DNA of 64,000 bases from Eumeta japonica (lineage: Eukaryota > Arthropoda > Insecta > Lepidoptera > Psychidae). Shown here piece after piece: positions 1-12,179 of this stretch (its first letter is position 1; each line of letters begins with the position of its first letter). The DNA lies in NCBI GenBank assembly GCA_005406025.1, contig BGZK01000101.1, positions 620,001-684,000 on the forward strand, written 5' to 3'. The notes under the pieces were generated by a model, which worked only from the letters and a program-made list of their open reading frames with translations, ran no database searches and was not told where the DNA came from. Both the position numbers and the translations under genes were made by a program.

Positions 1-103
1 TAAAAATCGAATAACGTGTTCGAAATATGGCATAGTCGAAATATTAATAAAAGCAAATTAAAAAAAATCCTAAATTACGGAAGATACTGTGTTCAATCTT
101 ATT

Positions 104-186
104 CGAAAATAGGGTTTTATCAGATCTTAACATTTTTGGGTCCTAAGAATCTATTCTGCCCATTTTCTGTAATGTCTATCTCTCTC
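104..186 (+). repeat. Dispersed repeat R1, copy A
   Basis: This stretch ends in 'CAGATCTTAACATTTTTGGG', then 'TCCTAAGAATC' and 'TGTAATGTCT', and runs straight into a microsatellite. The same ordered words recur at 6468-6545 and 22987-23066, each time just upstream of a TG- or TGTA-rich tract. Three independent copies make this a dispersed repeat family. I recognise it as a type common in Lepidoptera but cannot name it with certainty. Confidence 0.7.
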
Positions 187-194
187 TGTGTGTG

Positions 195-226
<32 letters not shown>

Positions 227-234
227 TCGATGCA

Positions 235-290
<56 letters not shown>

Positions 291-311
291 TATGCGCGTG
301 TGTGTGTGTGT
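187..311. repeat. Microsatellite, (GTGC)n flanked by (GT)n
   Basis: A tetranucleotide GTGC/GCGT tract of about 100 bases is bracketed by GT dinucleotides and interrupted near 229-234. The Cys/Arg/Val- and His/Thr/Ala-repeat reading frames through it are products of the repeat and not proteins. Confidence 0.95.
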
Positions 312-741
312 TGATGAAATTTTCAAAAAGTATTTTTGTAGATTATTTCTTCAACCATTCTATCGATAAATTCCAACATTTAACTTGCTCTTCTGCTTAG
401 AAATCAACGTGGATCATGGCAAACTGCTTGAAAATCGATAGGTACATTCGAAATATATGGTTAACGAAAGATTCGCAAAAAGATTTTTTATCAAAATAAC
501 TTCTAAAGTTCTTGTTGGATTGGTGTTCGGTATCACACAACTCTCTTTGCTTAAAAAACTGCGTCGAATACCGCTAAGCAGATCAAAATCAAACATCGAT
601 AAATATTCAAAACAAAATTTCAGGGGTGGTCTGCATGGTTAACGGTTTTACAGATTTTTCTTTTAAGATTATTGCTTTCCTAAATTACTGATTTTAATTT
701 TACGACAAAATCGATTTTACTATTCGATTTCATAAACAAGT
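312..741. other. AT-rich DNA, no feature seen
   Basis: Open frames of about 60 codons occur on both strands over the same bases and show no recognisable motif. Nothing else is supported. Confidence 0.6.
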
Positions 742-1100
742 CTGCAGCCAAAACGCGTACCCAGTCCAAGAATAACGAAGCCCTCGAACTCGACACGGTG
801 TCGCGAGCATCCATCAAACTAATAGACAGCACCTTCCTTCCCGCGGACGGCCTTCGACAACATTTTTACACGCCGCACGACAGACGGCCGCGTTGGACGA
901 TATTATCGTACGACACTAAAGTTCTTGTGACTGAAATAAAAGTGTCTGATGCGCATCGGCCCGACACCGTCACTAAATCTATAGTCCATTTCCTAAGTAG
1001 ACGTGCCCTGTATTTACTTGTTTTGTGGGATTGCAGCTATGATGGAGCAGTGGTGAGTGGCACTTCCACTTGCGACACGGGACGTGACTTCGAACACTGA
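742..1100 (+). other. Unresolved GC-richer open frame, possible exon or repeat remnant
   Basis: A frame open for about 119 codons runs from 'SAAKTRTQSKNNEALELDTV' to a stop at 1098-1100. It is preceded by 'AAGTCTGCAG', which would serve as a splice acceptor. Base composition is clearly richer in GC than the flanks up to about 910 and then falls back. No methionine start is evident: the first candidate is a GTG at 798. I do not recognise the sequence. The other two forward frames also contain protein-like pieces, which would fit a frameshifted transposon fragment. A host exon, a retroelement gag remnant and chance are all possible. Confidence 0.2.
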
Positions 1101-1853
1101 CGACCTGCAAGACTGAGTGATTCTAACCGACTATTAGGTATTGAGAGAAGGGTAAGGAATTAACTGTCTACGTAAATTATGTGTGTATACATCGTAGCTC
1201 AAAAACCATTGAATGTTTTCTAACAAATGAGGTGTCAATTATTTTGTCTTTAACGTAAGAGTGGCATATGCGACGCTTTTCAAGCAAAAAAGAAACTAAT
1301 TTAGCGGCCGTGATATAAAAAAAAGGTGATGTAACATAAACAAAAAAAAAGGTTAGTGAATTGAAGGGGGTGTTAGTGAATAGATATTTTGAAACCATTA
1401 TCAGCTTTTAATAATCTATGGAATAGGTATACATCCATGATTACGTGATTTATTTTTTATAGTCTTTTCAACGGATAAACGAGCATGCCAGTCACCTGGG
1501 AAAAAAAGGTAACCACCATCGCTTATGGACATTCGTAAGTCCAAAGACGTCACTAGTATAGTGCCTGCCCCTTGTATGGGTATAGGATATTTGATAAAAA
1601 GGAAAATGGGCCGAAGAATAAGAGAATGGAGTGATAGAGGGTTAATGGAACACGCGCCAGCTGAAGCTTTTACTTCTCATGTGTATTCTGTAAGAGAGTT
1701 AAGGCAACCCATTGTCGTGATAAATTCAAATTGGTCACATGGCTCTATTTATTATTTACAGACTGGCTAATCCAACAAAATGCTTAATCAGGCTATATTT
1801 TACCAATGATAATTTTAAAATATGATCTGATTGAACGCTCATATTTTGTACAC

Positions 1854-1855
<2 letters not shown>
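1101..1855. other. No supported gene; short unrecognised open frame at 1525-1770
   Basis: The stretch is AT-rich. An 81-codon forward open frame at 1525-1770 has no recognisable motif, and I do not call it a gene. Confidence 0.5.

Positions 1856-1900
<45 letters not shown>
1856..1900. repeat. (AT)n microsatellite
   Basis: About 22 uninterrupted AT units. Confidence 0.97.
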
Positions 1901-1904
<4 letters not shown>

Positions 1905-4439
1905 CATGGACGGTACCTTTCGTGAGCATCAGGGCTACTGCGAACTTTAATCAAAGGTAACAGGAAGATAACCATGTTTATTGGGAGTCAATTCTTCAAT
2001 TTCTTTGTTTACGCATCTCATGTATACTCAATCTAAGATATCGAACGTTAACACTCTACTTTTTGCTACTATCGAGTTTTTTGCGAGGCGTTTATGATTT
2101 ATTATATGTATAAAAAAATTATAAATGCTTAAAAAAAATAAACTCGATACCAGAAATAAAAATAAACTAAATTTACAAGTTAGTCGACTGTGGAGACACA
2201 AATTCATTTAGTGGGCTCAGTGTGCGCATGTTCAATGAGGTCCCTGTGAATATATAAGATTTACTCCTATACTTTAAGTGTGTTATTAAACAATCACTCA
2301 GTAAAAAAGAGTATAACACAATTTCCAAATATTTAGAAGACAAATATCCATAGGCTTAAGGGGCTTAACTTCTTACCGGGCTGTTTCGTTATCAATGGTT
2401 TAATATTTGGATTGGCTATGCGCGATGAAGTTAGAAAGAAGCTATCCTTAAGTTTCTTGCTCGATCTTCTTGAGGGAAAACTGCCTTCCAAACGAGCGAT
2501 AAAGTGTAATTTGCAAAAAATTATGACCTATTTCGAGTGTTATGTTGTAACCTATGAAATATAAACATTTTGAAGTTGAATTTGAAATTTTGAATTTGAT
2601 GGACGTGAGTCCTCGTCAACTATTTTTCCTTATTTGAGTGTCTGCCCCCTACTCTCTTGTTTTTAACTAGCTCGGCTTCTAATATTATATACAAAATTTT
2701 AATTGAAATACAAATAGAACGCGAACCCATATTAGCGAGACTGGGCATGAAGGCCAGAGGTCTCTCAAGCCACATACATACAATATATATAAAGAAAATA
2801 GAGAGTACTTCAATGGTATTCGATTGATTAACAAGCAGTCGGACACAGTTAAAAAAAAATTAAAGTTTAATCGTTTGCAGAGGAATGGCCGTGTACTAAT
2901 AGCGAGGGCGTGTTTAGAAGGGACGACGGTAAACTTAGAAAATAACATTTTTAGAAAAGGTCAGATCCATATCACTTAAGTACAAAGGCATTGTTCAGTT
3001 TCGGACCGAAAATTAATGTGTGACCTTTAATTAAAGTCTGATGCTTGTTAAATTATAACAAACATGCACACTTCTAATACCGTAAAATTAATATCAGTGT
3101 TTACTGATTTAAATTTATAAATTGGCGTTACGATAATAGTCTCGGAACAAGACGTGATAGTACCATTTTAATAGTCTTATAATTTATATTTAATAAAATT
3201 TAAACTTTTTTTGCATATTATATTGTATTATAGTAGCATATTATATAGTCAGTATAAATTCCTTTGAATGTTATAATAGATTTATATGTCTTACTATTCT
3301 AGATTATGTGCTGAGTTGACAAGAAACATACATAGAAGATTAAGACTAATAATAAGGTCATTTATCTAAATCACCTATTGACATTGATGATGCTTATATA
3401 AGAATCATGAATGTCCATAGCTTAGCTGTACGATAGCTATTAATCTGATGCAATTAAAATTTAATTTGTTGGATAGACATTCGTTATGGAAGATTCGCCA
3501 CGCAGATTTTATGAAAAGCGGTAGGGTGCATATTGCATGTTGCAGGCAAGCGTCCAACTTTTTGGCATTCATGACTCGATTGCAAGTGTAGATCTATAAA
3601 CATGAAATTAAAAAGTATCTATTTTGTAATTTTTTTTTTTTTGGAAAATTTATGAACATTTTTTTCTCAATTTATAAAACCATCTAAGGAACCGTTATTG
3701 AAAACTGCCTAGCATTTTAGAAAACGAAGTAGAAAATGTTTCTATAAATGGAAAATGGAATCGGGTCGTGTTCAATATTTAATTTCTTCAGAGGACCCTG
3801 CATTCGACAGGCGAGATAGAAAATTTTATTCATGAACATGTTTCATGAAACTTACCACTGCCGATATGACCAGAGACCGCTATAACCGCTGTCATACTTC
3901 ACAGCATGTATTTTAATGAGCATTTGTTGCTCAACGAAATTTCATCGCAATCCGCAAAACGTATTATTTGTAATCGTGTTTTGATTATAAGGTGTAGTTT
4001 ACTTGAAATTTAATTATTCCAAGAAATTTATATAATTAGCCTTTTGACATGTGTATGAAAGAGTCGCAACGCTCTAGCGCACTTAGGAAATTAGATCGTA
4101 GATTTGATTTCGTAGGTAGGAAAATCATTTATTGAGATTGATATTTTATTTGATATTATTTGTGTCATTTGAGACCTGAGTTAATACCTGTTGTTACTTT
4201 GATGAGTACATTATTTACCTTGCTTTAATATAGATTAGTATTATACTGAGCTTTTACGATTTTAGCTCTAGTGCTAAAGGAGATTATTCTGAGATTACAA
4301 TGTTTGAAAAGTATCGAGTATACAACTTTTATTTTACATAGACATTGCTAATGTGACGGAATCTTTAGAAAACTGAGAGAATGAAATATTTTCTTTCTTT
4401 ATAATCGATATTAAGCACGTGCATTTCAATTGTTTATAT
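1901..4439. other. Long AT-rich stretch, no feature seen
   Basis: There is no long open frame, no recognisable transposon motif and no RNA gene. A T11 run lies near 3630. Stops are frequent in all frames. Confidence 0.6.
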
Positions 4440-4640
4440 TTTATTATCATTAGGATTGGAGAGGCTTCACTGAGCCGAATAGCAATATTAAATCGGCCGT
4501 GTCAAAATGCGCCGCTAGAACCTTAAAACTCATGCACGCGATACGAAACATCAGCCCGTGGAGTTTCGCGATAATCCGATAAAACCTAGGTTCAGATCGT
4601 GAACCCTGGTATAGTCGAACTTCTGTTCCCGATTCAAGGC
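4440..4640. promoter_or_regulatory. Candidate non-coding regulatory block (GC-richer island)
   Basis: The block is markedly richer in GC than the surrounding 4 kb and has several CpG-containing words. It has no open frame and resembles none of the repeats in this window. It is a weak call based on composition only. Confidence 0.2.
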
Positions 4641-4796
4641 CAGACTATTTCAAATTAAATAATTATCCTAAATTTATTCACTAGACCCTATGTGAACAAC
4701 CACCAGCCCGCTGTAAGATTTAATCCGCGAGATATTTTGAAAAATTTAATGTCTGATATCTATAGCTAAAAATTATGAACTCCAGTTTAAAACACG

Positions 4797-4890
4797 ACTT
4801 TAAAACGCACTTCTTTTTAACGCGGCCCGCGAATTTATTTGCACTCTAAAATTTGGCCCACAACATGTCAAAGGTTGCCGATACCTGGAC
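4797..4890. mobile_element. Terminal part of a hAT-like non-autonomous element
   Basis: The segment contains 'GCGGCCCGCG', 'TTTGGCCCA' and finally 'AAGGTTGCCGATACCTG' at 4871-4887. Read on the other strand the end is 'CAGGTATCGGCAACCTT', close to the 'CAGGGGTCGGCAACC' ends of hAT elements, as I know them. No matching opposite end was found within about 1 kb, so the copy is probably truncated. No transposase is present. Confidence 0.45.
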
Positions 4891-5562
4891 TAGACGATCA
4901 CGTGTGCTAACGCATGCATGTATAATCAAACAGCAGATATACATGTAGGCCTATATAAAGCTCAATTTTAAAATGTATAATTTGCTATACAAAATACCCA
5001 AGTTGCTATACGTATAACTACAATATTAGAGAAGTTCCGTCTATTGTTCATGGATCCTATCGTTTTACTCTTAGCTTTTAGTGTAACACCGGTTCCACTT
5101 CACAATGTGCACTTTTGCGAGGGTAAGTTGCTTAGGAACTTCGCAAAATATCATCGCGATCCCTGTAATACCTACTTGAAGAGTTTCTGCTATCATTATC
5201 TTCACTTTCAATAGAGTTAACTTAAACGATCAAATCAGCATCGTTCAAATGTCAAAATTTTGTCATCTGAGACCGTGGCGACAAATCTTCTCGAACTGAT
5301 ATAATATTGATGTTATAAAGATACCGACTCGATAGTTTTAACTTTAGATAGTTGTCACGAGAGATCGTGTTTCAAAATATCAAGCAAACTTGTAACTACA
5401 CTTTACATCTTTCAGGCAAAAATGTATATTATAGCGTTCTTTATTGTATATACTTTTTTTAAATATTGTAATATCTTTATCGATATTATTTTATATAATA
5501 TTAAATCGGACTGGAAGCGTAAAATTAGTAAAATACATAATAAAATAGCCCATGAAAATTAC
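4891..5562. other. AT-rich DNA, no feature seen
   Basis: No open frame, repeat or motif could be supported. Confidence 0.55.
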
Positions 5563-5579
5563 TTTTTTTTTCTCAAATA

Positions 5580-5889
5580 GTTTCGATATTCCAGTGATAA
5601 TGATAAACGTACGGCGTAGTCAGAGGCGCACTCGCCACGAGCACAGCCATGGTGGCTATATTCGCTCGGCCGTCTTAATGTTTTGCTTATATATACCCGG
5701 ATGAAAATACTTATGTCCGTTTTGTGCATAAGTTTCACGACCTTCGTGCACAACCCCCACTCGTCCGTCGCGACGCCTTGAGGTGACGAGGACGCGGCGA
5801 GACGGGACGCGAACCCGCGACTCAATCAGCGGCGGCCGAGAGCCCCTCGCGCGGTACACCGCCGCACCACTACGGCTCTGCCTTGACAC
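5580..5889 (-). repeat. tRNA-headed SINE, about 310 bp, reverse orientation
   Basis: Read on the minus strand the 5' part carries a tRNA-like head with 'GTAGTGGTGCGGCGGTG' as a box A-like region. A clear box B, 'GCGGGTTCGCGTCCCG', follows. About 200 bp of unrelated body ends in 'GGAATATCGAAACTA'. The 9-bp word TCTCAAATA occurs at 5571-5579 and again at 5890-5898, directly flanking this interval, as a target-site duplication would. A T9 run at 5563-5571 overlaps the left repeat and could instead be the poly-A tail, so the exact 3' boundary is uncertain. The Arg-rich reading frame through the head is not a gene. Confidence 0.6.
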
Positions 5890-5898
5890 TCTCAAATA

Positions 5899-6467
5899 TA
5901 TCGAAACCTATAGGGTAAATTCTTGATGACCAAAATCCACAAAATTTGCCAAGAAGCTAGGTCCTTACCTCCCAAGTAAAGAGAATAACATGTCTCAAAA
6001 TCGTTAATCTGTAGCTACGTCGTATAAACAAAATTTCGGAATCATCGATTTGCACATTGGCAACAAATGGACTGTGATTAAAATTGAGGATATAATGAAA
6101 TACTTAATTTTTCTTCGGAAAATTGTTTGATTAAATAGAATCAATATCTTTCAATATCTTGGACTACCGCGATCGACACTTTGCCAGTATCTAAACAAGA
6201 TAAAAATCGTCGAGACTCTTTCTATCAACAATGATTTTGCATCCATATGCGAAATCAATATTACGTAATAGGATGCAATATGCAATATTATAAACGTAAT
6301 CAAATTTGTACAGTACCCCTCCATCACACATATTTGCTTTATGTGTTTTGTTAGTCAACATTCATTCGTTGTTTTCAGATTACCAAACTAACGTACCCTT
6401 TAACTTTCGCTGTAAAAAATTGAAAATATTTAAAAAATTGGGAAAATACTGTTTTCAGTCCGATTTT
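5899..6467. other. AT-rich DNA, no feature seen
   Basis: Short overlapping open frames only. Confidence 0.5.
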
Positions 6468-6580
6468 CGAAAATCGAGCTGTCATCAGATCTTCATGTTT
6501 TAGGGTCCTAGAAATGTATTTAAACAATTTCCGAGTGATGTCTGTATGTCTGTATGTACGCTTGTATGTATGTAAGGCTC
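6468..6580 (+). repeat. Dispersed repeat R1, copy B
   Basis: It contains 'CATCAGATCTTCATGTTTTA', then 'GGGTCCTAGAAATG' and 'CGAGTGATGTCTGTATGTC', matching copies A (104-186) and C (22987-23066) word for word with substitutions. It passes into a TGTATG-rich tract. Confidence 0.7.
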
Positions 6581-6709
6581 TATTTACTTATTACATATCA
6601 AATACTACAATAACATTTGAACGGATTAAAGGATCAAAATACTATTTGCACCATTGGAAAGGAGTTCACTCAAAAAGAAAATAACTTTTAAGCTAGAGAC
6701 TTTCGGTGC

Positions 6710-6712
<3 letters not shown>

Positions 6713-6761
<49 letters not shown>

Positions 6762-6763
6762 GT
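6713..6763. repeat. (GT)n microsatellite
   Basis: A GT dinucleotide tract with one TTT interruption. It lies about 130 bp downstream of repeat R1 copy B and may belong to the same element. Confidence 0.95.
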
Positions 6764-8179
6764 ATGCTTGGTAACTTCCTATAACTTTTAAACAAATTAA
6801 CCTATCGAAAGTGGTTGGCGGTAATCAAAATAAGTAAACTATAAATATTCGAAAAATCATGTATTCATCAATAAAGTTCTTTTTGTATTTAAGTCTTGTT
6901 TTTTTTTTAATAACTCTATGTTATTGACTTCAAGACATTGAGTTCAGGACTTAAAGCACTAAAATCGAACTTTATATAAAAAATATATATAACGATCGAT
7001 CTTTTGAGCTCTTTCTCATTCCATTTCCATCTGTACTTCAAAAGAAAAATCTTTCATCGCTTTAAGTTCGAAAATAACAAGTTTCATAAATGACCTACAG
7101 GGTAAATGCCTTTCGAATATTCAATCTTGAAAAGCACAAAGACATCTATACAATAATAGCGGGAGGCTTTGAGGGCGGCCTGCAGTGTCACCGAATTTTC
7201 AAATTTTATCTATTCTACATCTTTTTTACCATTCTCTGACATTATTCTTTCTTTATCTATCTTTCGAAAAAAGTCAAACACACTGTACAGGCATCGCAGC
7301 TTCACAGCATTTATTCTACCCTCATATTTCTTCTGTCATATCCAGCTTTCTCTATTATACTTAAGCGTAAAGACCAGACTATTATAGACAGCCAAATACC
7401 GTTTTAATTTCGTTTTACTATTCATAACAGCAGACAAGGCTCCATTCGCTTTATTTATATATAACAAACTAACCAGAAATACAAAATCCTTCACTCGTTC
7501 CACTCTGCCACCTCCCCCCCACCTCATTCAGTCACAATTTAGCTTTTTTTTCGTAAAATTAAGCTTTTGCTATTTGAAATACCACAAGCTTAACCTTGCT
7601 GATGTTTACCTTCTCTTTTATTAAAGTATCATTCTTTTTAGTAACGATCGCCTGCGTATCAACAACGATAACGGTACGTATTTTTTGAAGAATGCTAATT
7701 TTGTCAATTCAGCTATAGTTTTGTCAATTGTAGATTGATTTCGAAATTTGTGTATTTAAAAAGGCATACTCCCGAGGTGGTCCCATAGTCACCAAGTCAG
7801 GGTCTGATGATTGGATCTCAAAACAATCGAGGAAAGTCCTCAAATATTATAAGCACATTTAGTGTGTTTTAGCTTTTGTTTTAATTTTTCAAGTATTTGC
7901 ATATGGTAGTTATCGTATCATGTTGCTGAGGTGATGGTGGAAGCCAAAGATTTAGGGGATAACACTACGATCTCTCGCCAGAAACTTGGTATTTTTCAAT
8001 GGTTATTAGTTAAACCTAGTACACATCGATACGTAGAATATTTAGCTTTAACAGTAGAAACGGAGGGAATTAATTTTATTGGAAAGTAAATAAAAATGTA
8101 ATCTTTATGAATTATAGAACTTTCATAGCATATAGAATAAGTATAATCTAAATAGTCTGTATAACAATATTCTACAAAT
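6764..8179. other. AT-rich DNA, no supported feature
   Basis: Open frames of 63-72 codons near 7169-7527 lie on opposite strands and have no recognisable motif. No repeat boundary is visible. Confidence 0.5.
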
Positions 8180-8830
8180 GCTATAGACGATTGAGAACTT
8201 CAACTTTTTCTTTAGTTAGTACTTCCTCTATCGGTAATGTAACAACTAGATTGTCATGGGTCTGCTTGTCGTTCGGAATAAATCCTCATGCTGAAATAAA
8301 GGGTTTATAATCTTCAAGAAAAGACATCAGAACCTTAGTTATTATGAATTTGTCAGACATGTTTTCACTCAGTTTCTTCAAATGATTTTGCATTTTCTGT
8401 ACTATTAACAAAAACACATATATATATATATATATATTCAAACCTTTATCATATTTAAATTGAAATAATCCTTGTTGCATAATGTAAACGCTGGTGTTAG
8501 ACCTTTGTAGACACTGAATAATTTTCGCCATATTTCCACCGATGTATTATAGGTTTGGTGTGCAGCATGACTTCTTTTGTCATTCTGGTGACGGGCAACG
8601 TTTGAGCTTTCGCATCCTCAGCTTCCCAATGAATACGTTGTGCTTCATCCTCGGATTTGGTCTTCGTCCCTTGCACAATTTTGTAAAGAACTTCACATCG
8701 CAGTAACAACGATGTTCGAAATTTCTATATATTCTAATTCCTGGATCCCTCCATACCTCATACCCATAACCTTTAAAGTCAAAAGCAAATGACATTTGAT
8801 TTTGAATGTTTATACATTTTTTAGTTTGAA
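8180..8830 (-). pseudogene. Ty1/copia-type gag remnant (broken)
   Basis: The minus strand encodes, across three frames, the conserved parts of a copia-family gag protein in the right order. 'FKGYGYEVW' lies near 8750-8785, 'LLRCEVLYKIVQGTK' near 8650-8705 and 'NTSVYIMQQGLFQFKYDKG' near 8440-8500. 'KFIITKVLMSFLEDYK' follows near 8300-8345, and a Leu/Glu-rich tail ends near 8184. The order W..., then '(L/M)xxQ(L/F)(F/Q)xFK', then 'ITKVLxxLPxxYK' is that of the gag UBN2-type domain. Frame changes separate the pieces, there is a stop near 8290, and a (TA)n expansion at 8417-8438 sits in the middle. No protease, integrase or reverse transcriptase of this family, and no LTR, is visible nearby, so it is an isolated, inactive fragment. 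Confidence 0.65.
8417..8438. repeat. (TA)n microsatellite inside the gag remnant
   Basis: About 11 TA units read as Ile-Tyr repeats within the former gag frame. The expansion must postdate loss of function, or be an old tolerated insertion. Confidence 0.9.
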
Positions 8831-10129
8831 TAAAACTACCCTTTACTTTTTACGTACATTTAAATTTGTTGCTACGTACGTGGTAATTATGGCACATTAC
8901 TCAGTTGTTATTTAGATTTGTATCGATTGTCCCCTTAGCATGCATAAGTAAAATTGACGTCGATATAACTTGGAAATCTTGTAAACGAAGTAATTTATTA
9001 CTATTTCTAACAAATTTTGGAGCCTATAACTTTAAGAACTGTTATAGGCACCGACCAAGCGACTCGATTTGACTCAAGTGATGCGGAGTGTACATGACAA
9101 GACTTACATAATGACAGAAAATGAACGAGTCATGCGTGCAAGATCCGACCCGTGGTGAATATCTTTTCAGAATTCTAAGTGACGTATTAATTCGAGAATG
9201 GTTTCGCGAACACGGTCACGACGAAAAAAAAAGCGGATATACCGACTTGGTTCTGAGCCAGAATCACGGCTAAGACCCTCTCAAATATTGATGAAAAATG
9301 TAAGCACAAATTAGATCATCCGTCATGTCAGAGGTTTGTGAACGTCGAGCTGAAAATGAGTCAGTCAGATTATCAGAAATTCATACACAGAAATGCTCTG
9401 TATCTGTTTCGCATCTTGTGGTAAGGGCGTACGAAGAATGGCGAATGATGATTCTACACATGCGACCTACATATAAAAAAAAAATTCGGAATAACGATAA
9501 ACCTTAGAAGTCAACCTCAAAAATTTGTACTCGAAACTGACAGTATTCTTTTTCAAAATTGTTAATATGCATCCCGATTGCCACCGTTTGACCTCGACAG
9601 ACATTCAAAACTTACAATCGATGAGACGGTCATTCGATCAATCGTCAGTCGCTACACTCGGTTCCGCTATCTGCTCTTCAACTGTCAAGCAATAGCCTAC
9701 TCGTCACTCAATCATGTCTAGTCCTGATTGCCACTTTTTAAGATAGTATATACCGATAGACTGTATATACCGATTCATTCGACGTATTGATTGACTAAAC
9801 CTTTCGACGTCACACTTTTCACCACATATGATTGGTCTGAACTATCATTGGTATCAATCGACGTCGATCATTAGATGCGTGTGCGCTGACGCTGAATTCA
9901 CCAACACACGCACACTACGGACATCTCTTTGAAAATTTTCAGTCTTCGTTAATAAGGTATTAATACTAACATTTTGTCCCATCGTTGTTTTGGTCTAGGA
10001 AGCCTATTCCACGTACTTAATGAATCTGTAAAGTCAGGTGAGTGTCCACCAGGTGTCTCCGACTGGCAAATTCCTAAAAAGGGGAACATGCCCGCTTGTG
10101 AAATTCGATAAGACTACACGCAGGCGTAA
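8831..10129. other. No supported gene; minor direct repeats near 9.75 kb
   Basis: The words TATATACCGAT occur twice within 30 bp near 9745-9775. Otherwise the stretch is AT-rich, with short open frames that I do not recognise. Confidence 0.5.
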
Positions 10130-10440
10130 GACTCAAGAGCATCGTTCACGCTGACAGGCGCAGCGTTCCCGAGATGACTCATCAGAGGTGGAAGCGTGTC
10201 GGCGGCCCACGAATTTAATATTGTAATGCATGATGTTGTTCGAGAGGGGGGACGGAGGGCGTCGTCTGGCGACGGCGGCGCCGCTGCGAGCTTTTGTGTT
10301 TCGCGCAGTAAACTTCGCAGAAGCAATAAGCGAGATTGCGTCCCTGAAACAGCCAAGTTTTCAGGGTCCAATCGTTGCGTCAACTTTGAGTAGCGTCGAA
10401 ATCGTGAAATATCTCGAAATAACTTAGCGATTGAAATGAA
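10130..10440. promoter_or_regulatory. Candidate regulatory block, GC-rich island
   Basis: CpG-rich sequence in an AT-rich setting, including 'GGCGTCGTCTGGCGACGG'. Three overlapping open frames on both strands run through it, which shows lack of stop codons in GC-rich DNA and not coding. It is a composition-based call: conservation was not tested. Confidence 0.25.
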
Positions 10441-11339
10441 AGATTAGCTCTATCTCTGACGTATAGTTTCCTTTTTTTTTCGCTGTCAAGATAATCTGGT
10501 ATTTTACATCTCATATTTTCTAATGAGCTTATTTGAATATCTATTAATTGTGGTTAAATTATATATTAATATAATTGACGAAAGAGCAACAAAGCCAATG
10601 AAAAACATGGCATACAAGTAATAATAAAGTTTCATAAGCTTCGTATGTTTGATAATCGTAATACTTCTTAACGTATTTTTATTATAAAGGAAATAAATAG
10701 TTAGTTTCTAAGACTGACACATTTATTAACTATTTTCTCATTGTTTAAGATAATCAGATTTCTTTAATAACTTCGTAAAAAACACTTATTGATAGCTTTC
10801 ATAAAATACTAAATAGAATAATAAGAGACATATAGTATACCTGAACCCTATAATAATACAGGTTTATGTATTTTTATATATGGTTTATACAAATACAGTT
10901 TATCATTTCACGCGAGTAGAGCCGCAAGCAAAAGCTAGTATGTACATCTTTAAAGATTTCTTTTCATTATTTTAATATGAACAATAATTTTAAATAACTC
11001 CTTAAACTTATTTAAAAAATCTTCAAAAAATGTGTCGTTTTCATAAAAACTTTATGGTCTGTGATTAGCAAAAATAATGTTGTTATTTCTTATGCAATCT
11101 TAAAAACTTAAAAAAAGTAGGTTTTTAATTAAATTTTAAAAGTGAATATTAAAAATTGCTTACGGAGAATAACAAATATTTAGGCACCCTTTTGCGCCGT
11201 TTCTTTAATATTTCATAGCTACAAAAATTCATTTTAACGTGAAGCTACGAGTTAAAATCGTAGGGTTTCAATTCTAAAATTACAATACTTAGTCATTTTC
11301 TTAGGAAATTTCATTTCAGTCGAGCCCTTTTGAACGATT
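10441..11339. other. AT-rich DNA with one short transposon end-like motif
   Basis: At 10909-10939 the text 'ACGCGAGTAGAGCCGCAAGC' then 'AAAAGCTAGT' is the reverse complement of the 'ACTAGCTTTTGC..GCGG..' end seen at 54773 and 60001. It probably marks the right end of a degraded copy whose body I cannot trace. Confidence 0.4.
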
Positions 11340-11610
11340 TAATTCATTAGCAATTTAAAGTTACGGAACCTCCACTGACGGCTGCGACCCGCGCCCTAGT
11401 CCACCCGGCCCAGAATGAATCGTGGCCCTAATGCGTGGCGCGTCCCTAAATATGAACTAGTCAACAAGCGCGCGCCAGACAATGGCGGTTCGCGAGGAAG
11501 ATAAACCACGAGTGGATGCCGCATTGTGGACTCGGCTTGAGTGTTTAAGCCGGTGTTTTGTTTGCGAAAGAGCACGCGTGCGCCTCGAGTCCGACTATGA
11601 ACTATCCGGT
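11340..11610. promoter_or_regulatory. Candidate regulatory block with YY1/PHO-like site
   Basis: A sharply bounded GC-richer block in AT-rich DNA. It contains 'ACAATGGCGGTT' near 11479-11490, a good match to the YY1/Pleiohomeotic consensus, together with several GCGCG words. No open frame or repeat signature was found. A regulatory role is an inference from composition and one motif. Confidence 0.3.
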
Positions 11611-12179
11611 TTAATTTAAATAACTCCCCATTGACGATTTTGTGCTACGTCTAAAGTTATGTATATTGTTAGAAGCTCGCTGATGTTACGAAGCTCATTA
11701 GTATTTTTAAATAAAATTTTTAGGAGCGACCGAAGTGCCATTAGTTCTGAAAGTGTGGAAAAATAAAAACATTCAGAAACAAGGATAAGTTTTAGATAGA
11801 AGTGATTAGGTAATATTTTGATCCGTCGGTGATTTTGGAGCTTGATACTTGTAAACAAATTTTTAACTCGATATCCCGTAATTTATGCATGTGTCGTATT
11901 TTAATAGAAATAGAAAATAAACAGTTCTCCTACCTCTACGCAGAGGATTGTGGTTTATGAAAGTGTTTAAAAAAATGAGGGGTACATATAATTCGTAAAA
12001 TAAATATCCTTTTACAAACGACTTTAATATATTTGGTCAAAGTTGCATACGCGTATATTTGGTAGATCTTAACTGGCGTGCGGACGAAAAAAATCGTTTT
12101 TGTTGCATACACGTAGTAATAAACATATGTTTCTTTGTCACACAATTTTCACACTCGTGTCAAAACTAGAACCGTCCCC
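11611..12179. other. AT-rich DNA, no feature seen
   Basis: Two minus-strand open frames of 69 and 80 codons are unrecognised and low in information content. Confidence 0.5.

Noticed and set aside
16..400. Cys/Arg/Val-rich and Thr/His/Ala-rich reading frames
   Set aside because: They are translations of the GTGC/GT microsatellite in different frames.
5559..5895. Two Arg-rich minus-strand open frames
   Set aside because: They lie across the SINE head and body, and overlapping frames are both open because of GC-rich sequence.
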